DNA of 18,699 nucleotides from CAZLFA01 sp964558665 (GTDB lineage: Bacteria > Desulfobacterota > Syntrophia > Syntrophales > PHBD01), in the NCBI GenBank assembly GCA_964558665.1, contig CAZLFA010000073.1, forward strand, positions 1 to 18,699, read 5' to 3'. Shown here in pieces: positions 1 through 7,344 of this stretch; the stretch's first letter is position 1, and each line of letters opens with the position of its first letter. The notes beneath the pieces are model-generated. The model was given only the letters and a program-made list of their open reading frames with translations. It searched no databases and was not told the DNA's origin. Made by a program: the position numbers and the translations under genes.

Positions 1-49
1 CTACCTCTTATAGGCTTTTATGAATTTACACAAAAAATCTTACACTACC
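1..49 (+). repeat. Left copy of a 49-bp perfect inverted repeat
   Basis: These bases are the exact reverse complement of 18646-18694; pairing breaks at base 50 (a here, where g would be expected). The outer limit is unknown because the window starts at base 1, so 49 bp is a minimum. Read on the plus strand it repeats the start of the RTX gene: a weak AGG ribosome-binding site, the ATG at base 20 and ten codons (MNLHKKSYTT). Read on the minus strand it supplies the last three sense positions and the TAA stop of hsdS. Inside it the hexamer TTACAC occurs twice, 14 bp apart. No clear paired recombinase arms are visible. Confidence 0.95.
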
Positions 50-103
50 ATTTTGTTGCTCAGAGATTTAGTTTTATCCTTTCTCTTTCTTATCGCTGCC
101 TGA
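20..103 (+). other. Orphan copy of the RTX gene 5' end (27-codon reading frame)
   Basis: The left repeat carries an ATG and ten codons identical to the start of the RTX gene at the other end of the window. The frame then runs for 17 more codons, antisense to the 3' end of hsdS, and stops at TGA 101-103. The extension is hydrophobic but has no RTX character. It is probably not a functional gene. It is what would remain if an RTX gene start were joined to foreign DNA by inversion, duplication or chimera formation. Whether it is translated depends on sequence to the left of base 1, which is not visible. Confidence 0.4.
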
Positions 104-1236
104 GCCTTCCATAGCCATCTCAGGTGGGTAACGATTCTGTCCTGTATTTCCCTCGGTGGCACGATCACTTCGACTTCGCGAAACATGGCAGCGTTCATCT
201 TGAAATTGATTTGCTGTGACGTAGAAGTACCAAAGAGCCGGAACTCACGCATGTGATTCAGGAGTCGCCAGAGAAACATCCGGTTTGTCTTATCATCTGT
301 CCTGATACGTAAAATAAAACTCGCGTATGTGTAGCTCGCATTTAGATCGAATATCGCCGTTTTCCCCACATGCTCTTCACTGCCCGAGCGCCAGTTAAGA
401 AGTAGGTCTCCTGGCTTAAGAATAAAATCTTCTTTTTTCGGCTCCTTGATATAGACAATCTTTGACAGGTCCAGAGTCCCAGCCAGAGTGATGTTAGCAC
501 CAGTAAGGATGGGCCAACCAATAGATGGATCTTTGTTCGATGCTACTGCTTCCGAAATACCATATGCGACTTTAGCAATAGAACTAATTGGCACAACATC
601 CCATTCGACAGGAACCATACCGAAGACAGATTGCCGTAAGGAACCTCGATGGTCGTGTAGTGACCCACGTAAAGCATGAGCGAAGATTGTTTTTTCCAAT
701 GTGACAGCAGCCTGAAAGGACCGCGACAATGCCTCTTGCTGTACCTCCATAGCCCTCAACACCTCCGCAATCCTCTGCTGTTCCTCCAGCGGCGGCAGGG
801 AGAACTTATAGCTGGCAAGACTCTGCCAGTTGGTGCGTGGTGATAGCGATCCTGCCGAAGTACCTACTGCGTGCTCAAAGAAAGTATCCGTCTGACAGAT
901 GAACGGCAGCAATTCGGGCAGGAGTTTTTCATCTTTTGGCTGGAACACATAGATGTCCCCGGAACACACACCGTCGAAGTCCGCCACGCCGACCTTGCGC
1001 TGATAAGCGCGCCGCTTACCGAAGAGCACCTGCCCAGCACGGAATACGTTAGTAAAAGTTGTCCCGTCTGCAACATTGCCCCAGCGCCGAATCTTCAGCT
1101 CACCGGGATCGAGATGTTCAAGTCCGATATATAGATCAAAACCATCCTTTATGGGATTGCTGGACCGTTCTCGGCACAGTTGCACGACATCTCCGAAGGC
1201 CACGCGTGTCCATCCTTTTTTCAGCTTCTCAGGCAT
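40..1236 (-). CDS. hsdS: Type I restriction-modification specificity subunit HsdS
   Basis: HsdS is the DNA-recognition subunit of a type I R-M complex; two target-recognition domains each read half of a bipartite site and dock the HsdM subunits. The protein shows two repeats. The first domain (about residues 1-165) ends in the typical PPLEEQQRIAEVL helix start, followed by a conserved spacer helix (about 170-205). A second domain (about 215-375) ends in VPPREIQDRIVTHL and a second helix. I chose ATG 1236, not the longer frame reaching 1311: a strong ribosome-binding site (GGGGAGG, 1243-1249) lies 6 nt upstream and it overlaps the hsdM stop by 8 bp. The 398-residue length is near normal, but the last helix ends abruptly. 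The final codons and stop come from the terminal inverted repeat, so about ten native C-terminal residues may have been lost. Confidence 0.9.
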   Translation of the reverse strand: MPEKLKKGWTRVAFGDVVQLCRERSSNPIKDGFDLYIGLEHLDPGELKIRRWGNVADGTTFTNVFRAGQVLFGKRRAYQRKVGVADFDGVCSGDIYVFQPKDEKLLPELLPFICQTDTFFEHAVGTSAGSLSPRTNWQSLASYKFSLPPLEEQQRIAEVLRAMEVQQEALSRSFQAAVTLEKTIFAHALRGSLHDHRGSLRQSVFGMVPVEWDVVPISSIAKVAYGISEAVASNKDPSIGWPILTGANITLAGTLDLSKIVYIKEPKKEDFILKPGDLLLNWRSGSEEHVGKTAIFDLNASYTYASFILRIRTDDKTNRMFLWRLLNHMREFRLFGTSTSQQINFKMNAAMFREVEVIVPPREIQDRIVTHLRWLWKAQAAIRKRKDKTKSLSNKMVV

Positions 1237-2752
1237 CTTCAGCCTCCCCGGCCAGAACGCCGTCGAGCATGTCCACCAGCGCGTCCATCTGTTCCCAAAA
1301 CTCACGCCCACTCACTTCAAGAGTGGCCCACATTTTCTTCAAATCCTGCTCTTCCCCGCCGCCATTCTCGTTGTTATTCCCGGCCGGCCGGACATAGCGC
1401 GGTATTGAGAGATTGCCGGCCCTCACCAGGATTTCTTCTATAGTCGCCACCTGTGCGAATCCGGGATCATCGGCAAAGGCTTTGTAAGCCGCAAGAATAC
1501 GTGACTGATGTTCCGCCTTGAGGAAGCTTAGCGCCCGTTCCCGCGCCACTTCATGAACGGCATCGATGAACAATACTTTGCCTTGGCGTGCGGGCGACTT
1601 ACATGTCCGGCAGATTACGACACAGGCTTCCATGGGCGAATTGTAAAAGAGATTCGGTCCCAGTCCGAGGACACATTCAAGGAGGTCCAGCTCGATCAGC
1701 CTGCGCCTCATGTCGGCCTCTTCATTGCGGAACAGCACGCCATGCGGGAAGAGAATCGCACACCGGCCGGTCTTGGGGTCAAGGCTTTTCAGGATGTGCT
1801 GGAAGAAGGCATAATCGGCCCGTCCCTGCGGCGGCGTGCCCAGGAAATTTCTGCCCCAGGGATCGCTTGACCACACCTCGCGGCTCCACTTTTTTATCGA
1901 GTAAGGCGGATTGGCCAGCGCCACGTCAAATGTGCGCATTCGATCACGTTCGATGAAGGCAGGATTGCTCAGTGTGTTGCCAGTGATGATCTGAAAATCT
2001 TCGACTCCATGTAGGAAAAGGTTCATCCGGGCGATAGCGGCGGTTATGTGGATCAGCTCCTGTCCGTACAGGCCAAGGGTGCGGATATCGCCCCCTTGGC
2101 GCTTTACTTCCGCGAGGCAGGAAATAAGCATGCCGCCCGAGCCGGCGGTCGGGTCATAGATGGTCTCTCCTGCTTTCGGTTCGAGCATCTGCGTCATCAG
2201 GTGAACGAGCGTCCTGTTGGTATAAAACTCCTGCGCGGTATGACCGCTGTCATCGGCGAATTGCTTGATGAGGTATTCGTAGCCGTTGCCCAGTTCATCC
2301 TCTGGCACCGCCTCCAGGCTAAGCGATTGCTGAGAGAAATGTTCGATCAGGTTTTTGAGAGTTTCATCCGGCAACTGTGCCTTGTCGGTCCAGGAGGCGT
2401 TACCGAAGATGCCCGTCAGACGTTTGGGGTTGGCCGCTTCGATAGCCCGAAAGGCGTTGAGCAGCGCCCGTCCCACATCGCGAGATACAGCTCGCACATC
2501 CGACCAGTGGGCACCGTCCGGGATGGTGAACCGGTCATCTGCGGTCGCACGGGCATATTGTTTGTCTTTTGTTTCTTCAAGCGCATTTTTGTATTCTTCA
2601 TCCCAGACATCCGAAAGACGTTTGAAGAAAAGGAGCGGGAAAATATACTGTTTGTAATCCCCGGCATCCACCAGTCCGCGCAGCAAATTGGCCGCACCCC
2701 AGAGGTAGGATTCGAGTTCCTGTTGTGTCAGATGTTCAGGCGCTCTGCTCAT
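1229..2752 (-). CDS. hsdM: Type I modification methyltransferase HsdM (second paralogue)
   Basis: This is an N6-adenine DNA methyltransferase subunit of a type I R-M system. The N-terminal HsdM helical domain includes a FPLLFFKRLSDVWDEE segment, followed by the N6_Mtase domain. S-adenosylmethionine motif I is DPTAGSGGML and catalytic motif IV is NPPY, both intact, so the enzyme should be active. The start at 2752 overlaps the stop of the upstream hsdM in an ATGA arrangement, which suggests translational coupling; an ATG at 2761 (MAEMSRA...) is an alternative that gives 510 residues. It is clearly homologous to the preceding gene but well diverged from it (motif I DPTAGSGG against DPACGTGG), so this is not a recent duplication. 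It overlaps the start of hsdS by 8 bp. Which paralogue contacts which half of HsdS cannot be seen. Confidence 0.9.
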   Translation of the reverse strand: MSRAPEHLTQQELESYLWGAANLLRGLVDAGDYKQYIFPLLFFKRLSDVWDEEYKNALEETKDKQYARATADDRFTIPDGAHWSDVRAVSRDVGRALLNAFRAIEAANPKRLTGIFGNASWTDKAQLPDETLKNLIEHFSQQSLSLEAVPEDELGNGYEYLIKQFADDSGHTAQEFYTNRTLVHLMTQMLEPKAGETIYDPTAGSGGMLISCLAEVKRQGGDIRTLGLYGQELIHITAAIARMNLFLHGVEDFQIITGNTLSNPAFIERDRMRTFDVALANPPYSIKKWSREVWSSDPWGRNFLGTPPQGRADYAFFQHILKSLDPKTGRCAILFPHGVLFRNEEADMRRRLIELDLLECVLGLGPNLFYNSPMEACVVICRTCKSPARQGKVLFIDAVHEVARERALSFLKAEHQSRILAAYKAFADDPGFAQVATIEEILVRAGNLSIPRYVRPAGNNNENGGGEEQDLKKMWATLEVSGREFWEQMDALVDMLDGVLAGEAEDA

Positions 2753-4248
2753 TTCAGCCATCCGCCATCGATTAAGATTTCTCGCAGTCGGTCCTCCGCT
2801 GTTCGGGCTTCGGCTAGTGCTTCCTTGAACGAGGCGACTGCCTCTGCCAGCGGGGGAATGTCTTCTCCGAGCGGGGGCAATACGTAGCGCGATATATTGA
2901 GAGTCCAGTCTTCTTTCTTGATATCAGGCATGCTGACGACTTTTACCCGATCTTCAACATCCGCATATTCATGGACCCAGGCAACTATCTGCCGGGCGTG
3001 TTCCGGGTCCAGGTAGTTCTGTGCGCGGCCTTTGCGGAACAGGCGTGAGGCGTCAATCACCAGTACTTTACTTTTGTGCGCGGGCGGTTTGACACGGCGC
3101 AATACCACAACGGCAGGTGCAAGTCCGGTCCCATAAAAGATGTTCGGCGCAAGACCTATAACGGCCTCAATAAGGTCTTGTTCCAGCAATTTACGCCTGA
3201 TTTCACCCTCGGCGCCTTTCCGGAAGAGGGCGCCTTGAGGAAGAACCACGGCCATACGGCCGGTTGGTTGCGCCATGGACGCCACCATGTGTTGGACCCA
3301 CGCATAATCACCATAACTGTCAGGCGGCAAGCCGAAGACGGCACGTCCCCACGGGTCGAATTCCCAAATTTCCCTTCCCCATTCTTTGAGCGAGAAAGGC
3401 GGATTGGCGATGACACAGTCGAAGGTAGACAGGCCACCGGTGCTGGAATCCGTAAAGGCCGGGTTGCGGAGGGTATCTTCACGCACAATCTGAAAATCCT
3501 CGATGCCGTGTAGCACCAGGTTCATGCGGGCGATGGAGGCGGTTGTGAGGTTTTTCTCCTGGCCGTGAATTTTGCCGAAGAAGGTACGCGGATCACCTCC
3601 CGCTTTCCTGACGTGTTCGATGGCTCCCAGCAGCATGCCGCCGGTACCACAGGCAGGGTCGTAAATACTTTCGCCCGCCTTAGGGGCCAATATGTTTACC
3701 ATCATGCGCACAACGCTGCGCGGCGTGTAGAATTCGCCAGCCTTCTTCCGTTTAGTTATGTCAGCGAACTTGCCGATGAGGTACTCGTATGCATCGCCCA
3801 GGATGTCGGAATTAACGGCTGCGTTGCCGAGTGAAACTTCCGAAAGTCCTTCTATGAGATCCTTCAGGATAGTATCAGTCAACATCTCTCGATTGCCCCA
3901 GTCCGCTGCTCCGAAAACGCGGTATAACGTGTCGGGATTTGCGCGCTCTATTTCACGCATGGCACGAGACAGTGCCGCCCCAATATTTGCAGGGATCCCG
4001 CGAATATCACGCCAATGACAATCAGTGGGAACTGTAAACCGATGAACTTCGGGAAAATCGACAGGATCAGCGTCACCGAATAACTCGACAGCTCCGGCTG
4101 TCTCCTCGTCCCAAACATCGCAAATTCTTTTGAAAAACAGCAGTGGCAGGATATAGGCTTTCCAGTCGGTGCGGTCAACCGCACTGCCACGAAGGATCTC
4201 TGCGCAGTTCCATAGGTGGGATTTGATGTCTTGAAGAGTCATGAACAT
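2749..4248 (-). CDS. hsdM: Type I modification methyltransferase HsdM (first paralogue)
   Basis: This is the first gene of the R-M operon and also an N6-adenine methyltransferase subunit. It has the HsdM N-terminal domain (ILPLLFFKRICDVWDEE near residues 33-49), a GEFYTPRSVV segment (171-180), motif I DPACGTGGML (197-206) and catalytic NPPF (282-285), all intact. At 499 residues it has the normal HsdM length. The start is uncertain: ATG at 4248 and ATG at 4242 (MTLQDIKSH) are both possible, and neither has a strong ribosome-binding site. Its promoter must lie in the AT-rich stretch 4249-4420, but I could not identify a convincing one. Finding two intact hsdM genes and one hsdS suggests that the trimeric methyltransferase could use a mixed M1-M2 pair in place of the usual M homodimer; this is inference. 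Confidence 0.9.
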   Translation of the reverse strand: MFMTLQDIKSHLWNCAEILRGSAVDRTDWKAYILPLLFFKRICDVWDEETAGAVELFGDADPVDFPEVHRFTVPTDCHWRDIRGIPANIGAALSRAMREIERANPDTLYRVFGAADWGNREMLTDTILKDLIEGLSEVSLGNAAVNSDILGDAYEYLIGKFADITKRKKAGEFYTPRSVVRMMVNILAPKAGESIYDPACGTGGMLLGAIEHVRKAGGDPRTFFGKIHGQEKNLTTASIARMNLVLHGIEDFQIVREDTLRNPAFTDSSTGGLSTFDCVIANPPFSLKEWGREIWEFDPWGRAVFGLPPDSYGDYAWVQHMVASMAQPTGRMAVVLPQGALFRKGAEGEIRRKLLEQDLIEAVIGLAPNIFYGTGLAPAVVVLRRVKPPAHKSKVLVIDASRLFRKGRAQNYLDPEHARQIVAWVHEYADVEDRVKVVSMPDIKKEDWTLNISRYVLPPLGEDIPPLAEAVASFKEALAEARTAEDRLREILIDGGWLK

Positions 4249-4516
4249 TTCAGGTCATCACTGTTTATACGTGCATATTTCAAACGCATCACAAATATAT
4301 TACAAATTGAACTCTTCAGTGGGTGTGCAATATCATGATTTCTAATATAAATCTACCATATTAATGGGTGTTCATTTTAATGACTAATAAATAATATGAC
4401 TTTATTGACTACAAATAAATTTGTCTTCAACAGTCCAAGGTTTAATTCTGCTTGCACAATCACACCACAAATGGTATCTTAGGGGCAGTGAATTAAATAT
4501 CCTGGAGGGGTGTTTT
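4249..4516. other. AT-rich divergent intergenic region between hsdM and the recombinase gene
   Basis: This 268-bp stretch separates the leftward R-M operon from the rightward recombinase. The part from about 4260 to 4425 is much more AT-rich than either neighbour. It holds the promoter described for the recombinase and must hold the start of the hsd transcript. No RNA gene or convincing attachment site was seen, although such a position beside an integrase is where one might expect one. Confidence 0.6.
4452..4480 (+). promoter_or_regulatory. Putative sigma-70 promoter of the recombinase gene
   Basis: The -35 box TTGCAC (4452-4457) and the -10 box TATCTT (4475-4480) each match four of six consensus bases and are spaced by 17 bp. 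Transcription would start near 4487, giving a leader of about 30 nt that contains the GGAGGGG ribosome-binding site at 4504-4510. Confidence 0.45.
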
Positions 4517-5584
4517 ATGGGAAAGACCAGGGAAGAGAGTGACCAAATCGCTACCCCTAAGAATTTTGACCTCGTTACCATTAAAAATGATACTCCGGAT
4601 GGGCTCACAGAATGGGCCGAATGGTACTTCGACCATGCCGTGACGACAACGGAAAGGTCCCGGAAAGAACAGCGCCGGGACATCGGAAACTTTCTTGATT
4701 TCATGAATCTGACAGAAAAGACCGATACGCGTCCACGCTGGACACCAAGGCTGTCAGAAGCATTCAAGGAACATCTGCAGGGGATGTACCGCCCAGACGG
4801 CAAACGCTCGTATAGAGATCGCACTATAAACAGGATGATTGCCCACCTGAAGACGTTCGCCAAGTGGATACACGGCCTGCGTCCTTTCCCTCTGGGAAAT
4901 CCGATGCAAAAAATAAAGTCGATCCCGGTTACAAATGCCCTGGAGATTGAAAGGGCGATCACACCTGGTGAACGGAGACGGCTGCTCGATGCTGCGGACA
5001 TCCTTCTCAAGGTAGGGGGATTAAGCAAATCCAGGCGGAGATATGCCGGCCAGGAGGACCGACCGGTTCGGAAGGGATATCGCCCCTATCGTAACCGGGC
5101 CATCATCTATACCCTGGTGGAAACAGGCATGAGACGCCAGGCAGTGACCAATATAAATATTGATAATGTCGACTCTGAGAAAAGAAAGATTGTCGTCAAA
5201 GAAAAGGGCGGGATGCACCACTCCTACCAGATAAGCCGGGAAGGGCAAGAGGCCATCCAGGATTACATCACACGGGAAAGAAAGCTGGATGACGACAAGT
5301 GGGGATCACCGGCACTTTTTCTCACTTCCTTTACAAATCATCATGGAAACGGGAGACTGACGGTTAAAGTGATTAACCAAGTCTGGAACGAAGTATGCCG
5401 CATGGCCAATGTAAAGGACAAGACCCCTCACAGCGCCAGGCACGGGATGGGAAGATTCATCATTGAGAAGACGGGCAACATCGCCGCCGTCCAGCGCCAG
5501 TTGGGACACAAAAACGCCGCCTACTCAATGCAGTATTCCAGGATAACCGATGAGGAACTTAATGTTGTCCTGGATGGCAGATAA
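4517..5584 (+). CDS. Tyrosine recombinase (phage integrase / XerC-D type)
   Basis: This is a site-specific DNA recombinase that cuts and rejoins DNA through a tyrosine linkage. The 355 residues hold an N-terminal core-binding SAM-like domain (about 28-135) and a catalytic domain (about 145-355). The catalytic set is complete: Arg in TGMRR (R206), a Lys in the VVKEKGG hairpin (K228 or K230), HSAR (H305, R308), GH (H331) and nucleophile Y340. I prefer ATG 4517 to the upstream TTG at 4421 because GGAGGGG (4504-4510) lies 6 nt before it. It stands alone, divergent from the hsd operon. Its role could be integration of the island, recombination at the terminal inverted repeat, or neither. The start of the repeat and the recombinase are about 4.5 kb apart. 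Confidence 0.93.
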   Translation: MGKTREESDQIATPKNFDLVTIKNDTPDGLTEWAEWYFDHAVTTTERSRKEQRRDIGNFLDFMNLTEKTDTRPRWTPRLSEAFKEHLQGMYRPDGKRSYRDRTINRMIAHLKTFAKWIHGLRPFPLGNPMQKIKSIPVTNALEIERAITPGERRRLLDAADILLKVGGLSKSRRRYAGQEDRPVRKGYRPYRNRAIIYTLVETGMRRQAVTNINIDNVDSEKRKIVVKEKGGMHHSYQISREGQEAIQDYITRERKLDDDKWGSPALFLTSFTNHHGNGRLTVKVINQVWNEVCRMANVKDKTPHSARHGMGRFIIEKTGNIAAVQRQLGHKNAAYSMQYSRITDEELNVVLDGR

Positions 5585-5604
5585 ATATATGAGACATAAG
5601 TACC

Positions 5605-5634
5605 TTGACACATTAAGACGTGATTTGTGATAAG
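5605..5634 (+). promoter_or_regulatory. Putative sigma-70 promoter of the DUF3800 cassette
   Basis: A perfect -35 box TTGACA (5605-5610) is followed after 18 bp by GATAAG (5629-5634, four of six consensus -10 bases). It lies 20 nt after the recombinase stop. It would make a leader of about 95 nt before the GTG start, so the following genes need not be co-transcribed with the recombinase. Confidence 0.55.
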
Positions 5635-5737
5635 GGAAGAAATAAAAAAAGATAATGGTATGAGTATATCAATTGCTATTTTTCAATGAACCACAAAAAA
5701 GACGAATAGAGAATGATAAGAAAGGAGACAGTAAAAA

Positions 5738-6433
5738 GTGACCCCTTCTATTCATTTCAATATATATTGTGACGAAAGCCGTCACACATCTAACCCTACA
5801 GACCCCTTCATGGTAATAGGAGCTTTATCTTGTCCTCGTCCAGAAAAAGAATCATTGGCGCACAAAATCAATCAAATCAGAAAAAAACATAATGTGTGGC
5901 GTGAGTTTGGCTGGAAAACCATTTCAAAAAGCCGCCAAGAATTCTACTGGGAACTTCTTAACTTCTTCAAAAACGAAGACGCTCTTTCATATAGATGCCT
6001 TGTCGTTGATAGGAAGATATTAGATCATGAACAATACAACAAAAGCGACAATGAGCTAGGGTTTTATAAACTCTATTATCAAATGCTTGTCCACTGGCTA
6101 AAGCCAGGATGCGCATATCACATTTATCTTGATTGGCAACAAAACCGCATCCAGCGTCGCTTTCTGGATTTACGTGATATTTTAAGAAGGCGCCTGACCG
6201 GTAAAGCTAAGATTGAGTGCCTTGAGCCTGTTAACTCAGGTCAAATATCCTTGATACAATTAACAGATCTATTTGCCGGCGCGGTGGGATATACTTGGAA
6301 CCAATGCCATGGAAGCGAGATAAAAGAAGAATTTTGCAACGATATAGCAAGAGCTGTAGGTTTGGCCACACTGAATACAACGACCAAATTGAGTGAGCAG
6401 AAATTCAATATCTTCCATTTCACAGGACGTTAA
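5738..6433 (+). CDS. DUF3800 domain protein
   Basis: The 231-residue protein matches the DUF3800 family pattern. It opens with a beta strand ending in the diagnostic YCDES motif (D12, E13, S14) and has spaced acidic residues at strand ends (D91 in CLVVD, D132 in YLDW). It ends with the family signature QLTDLFAGAV (174-183, D177). The acidic pattern suggests an RNase H-like, metal-dependent nuclease fold. No biochemical function is established for the family, which is frequent in accessory DNA and has been noted in bioinformatic surveys for association with structured RNAs. The start is GTG 5738, with the AGGAGA-like site 5723-5728 about 9 nt upstream. The gene is visibly AT-richer than the recombinase before it, which suggests a different origin. 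The next gene starts 4 nt after its stop, so the two are probably co-translated. Confidence 0.85.
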   Translation: MTPSIHFNIYCDESRHTSNPTDPFMVIGALSCPRPEKESLAHKINQIRKKHNVWREFGWKTISKSRQEFYWELLNFFKNEDALSYRCLVVDRKILDHEQYNKSDNELGFYKLYYQMLVHWLKPGCAYHIYLDWQQNRIQRRFLDLRDILRRRLTGKAKIECLEPVNSGQISLIQLTDLFAGAVGYTWNQCHGSEIKEEFCNDIARAVGLATLNTTTKLSEQKFNIFHFTGR

Positions 6434-6437
6434 CAAG

Positions 6438-6956
6438 ATGGATCACCTCTGGCCAATGCTGCGACTAAAAGCGGACACAAGCGCGAGGTTATTTAAGGCC
6501 TATAAGCAAGTATACATTGAAAACTATGTTAAAAACAAAGCCGGCATGGAGCTTGAAATTTATGATTGGATGGGTAATCGAGTATATTTTCATCCTCATT
6601 CTTTCAATCATGCCTTTTCTGAAAGCACAGACTATCGCTTTGGCATGGGGGATCATAGCGTAACATTATCGCAAAAACGTGCTCGGCGTGTCCTGTGGAT
6701 CAAAGAAGTATTAATGGCCTCAAAAGGCCATATTGAACGCAGATCTCAATTACGTCGTGATAGTAGAGGAAGACTTAAGAAGCGCAGAGTATTAATTGTT
6801 GTAGAGGAAAAATACGTGGTTGTATTAGAAGAAATGGATGATAAAAAGGCTTATAAATTCATAACGGCGTTTCCAGCAGATGAAAATTATCTTCAAAAAA
6901 TACGCAAAGAAAGCAGTTTGCAGGAAATAAAAAACCCCAGTCTTAATGGCGACTGA
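6438..6956 (+). CDS. Small protein, possible BECR-fold (barnase/EndoU/colicin/RelE-like) nuclease
   Basis: The 172-residue protein starts at ATG 6438, 4 nt after the DUF3800 stop; an in-frame ATG at 6393 would overlap that gene and is less likely. There is no signal peptide or membrane segment. After a helical N-terminal half it shows VYFHPHSFNHAF (H52, H54, H58), an ERA-like helix (QKRARRVLWIKEVL, E90), a basic stretch (100-117), and two final strands (KKRRVLIVV, YVVVLEE, then KFITAFP at 140-146). This order resembles phage-associated BECR-fold RNases, but the match is from memory of the pattern and is tentative. The last codons form the 5' arm of the hairpin that follows, so RNA structure and coding sequence overlap. 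Toxin, effector or accessory nuclease are all possible. It shares the AT-rich composition of its partner. Confidence 0.7.
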   Translation: MDHLWPMLRLKADTSARLFKAYKQVYIENYVKNKAGMELEIYDWMGNRVYFHPHSFNHAFSESTDYRFGMGDHSVTLSQKRARRVLWIKEVLMASKGHIERRSQLRRDSRGRLKKRRVLIVVEEKYVVVLEEMDDKKAYKFITAFPADENYLQKIRKESSLQEIKNPSLNGD

Positions 6957-7010
6957 GGTGCTGCCACGGTCCTAAACCTTAGGTAAAGGGCCACCAGCCT
7001 TACGGCTTGA
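6934..7010 (+). ncRNA. Compact multi-hairpin RNA-like element downstream of the DUF3800 cassette
   Basis: Three adjacent helices can be drawn by eye. Stem A pairs 6934-6942 with 6951-6959 (one C-A mismatch) and contains the stop codon of the preceding gene. Stem B can form either as GGTCC (6968-6972) with GGGCC (6988-6992) or as CCTAA (6971-6975) with TTAGG (6979-6983). Stem C is AGCC-TTAC-GGCT (6996-7007). A GGTG/CACC complementarity (6957-6960 with 6992-6995) could add a pseudoknot. It is followed by AT-rich DNA without a clean T run, so it is not a standard terminator. The strand is assumed from the genes. DUF3800 genes are known for nearby conserved RNA motifs, so this may be one, but I cannot match it to a specific Rfam family. 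Confidence 0.5.
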
Positions 7011-7344
7011 TTATATTTTATAGATTACATACGAAAAGTCAAGTATTTTTCTCGAAGTCAATATACCTAGAAAAAAGTCTTATTTGCAAAACGAGGTTGG
7101 AATATCAGCCATAGGTTGAAAAGAACAGAGCTTGCCGGGACAATGAATACGGGAAGAAAGCTATGGTTGTCACATGCCGTTTTTCTGAAGATCACGTGTA
7201 TTTTTGTCTTCCTGTAATCCACAAAAGTGATACGACCTCTGGCATGCAAGCTTTCCAACCGTATTCCTCAGAAGTAGCATGCATCTGTTGTTGCTGACTC
7301 CACTGATTGCTCACACTTCAGAGGCTTACAACTGCCGCCGTACT
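7011..7344. other. Convergent intergenic spacer
   Basis: Rightward transcription from the DUF3800 cassette and leftward transcription from the secretion operon meet here. The short reading frames in it (for example 7067-7258 on the minus strand and a 44-codon frame from 7163 on the plus strand) have no ribosome-binding site or recognisable motif. I found no strong intrinsic terminator for either operon and no repeat. A decayed gene remnant is possible but unsupported. Confidence 0.6.

Noticed and set aside
40..1236. Phase-variable hsdS shuffling within the R-M locus
   Set aside because: Only one hsdS is present and no second copy or partial target-recognition domain with inverted repeats was found nearby.
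2048..2887. Open frame of 279 codons on the plus strand
   Set aside because: It is antisense to the well-supported hsdM genes and spans their junction, with no motif or ribosome-binding site.
4402..5028. Open frame of 208 codons on the minus strand
   Set aside because: It is antisense to the recombinase, which has all catalytic residues; composition is typical of a shadow frame.
6996..7020. Intrinsic terminator of the DUF3800 cassette
   Set aside because: The stem has only four base pairs and is followed by mixed A and T bases, not a T run; it fits better as part of the larger RNA structure.
7163..7297. Short plus-strand frame starting MVVTCRFSED
   Set aside because: No ribosome-binding site, no homology recognised, and it ends in a run of cysteines unlike a normal protein end; retained only as part of the spacer description.
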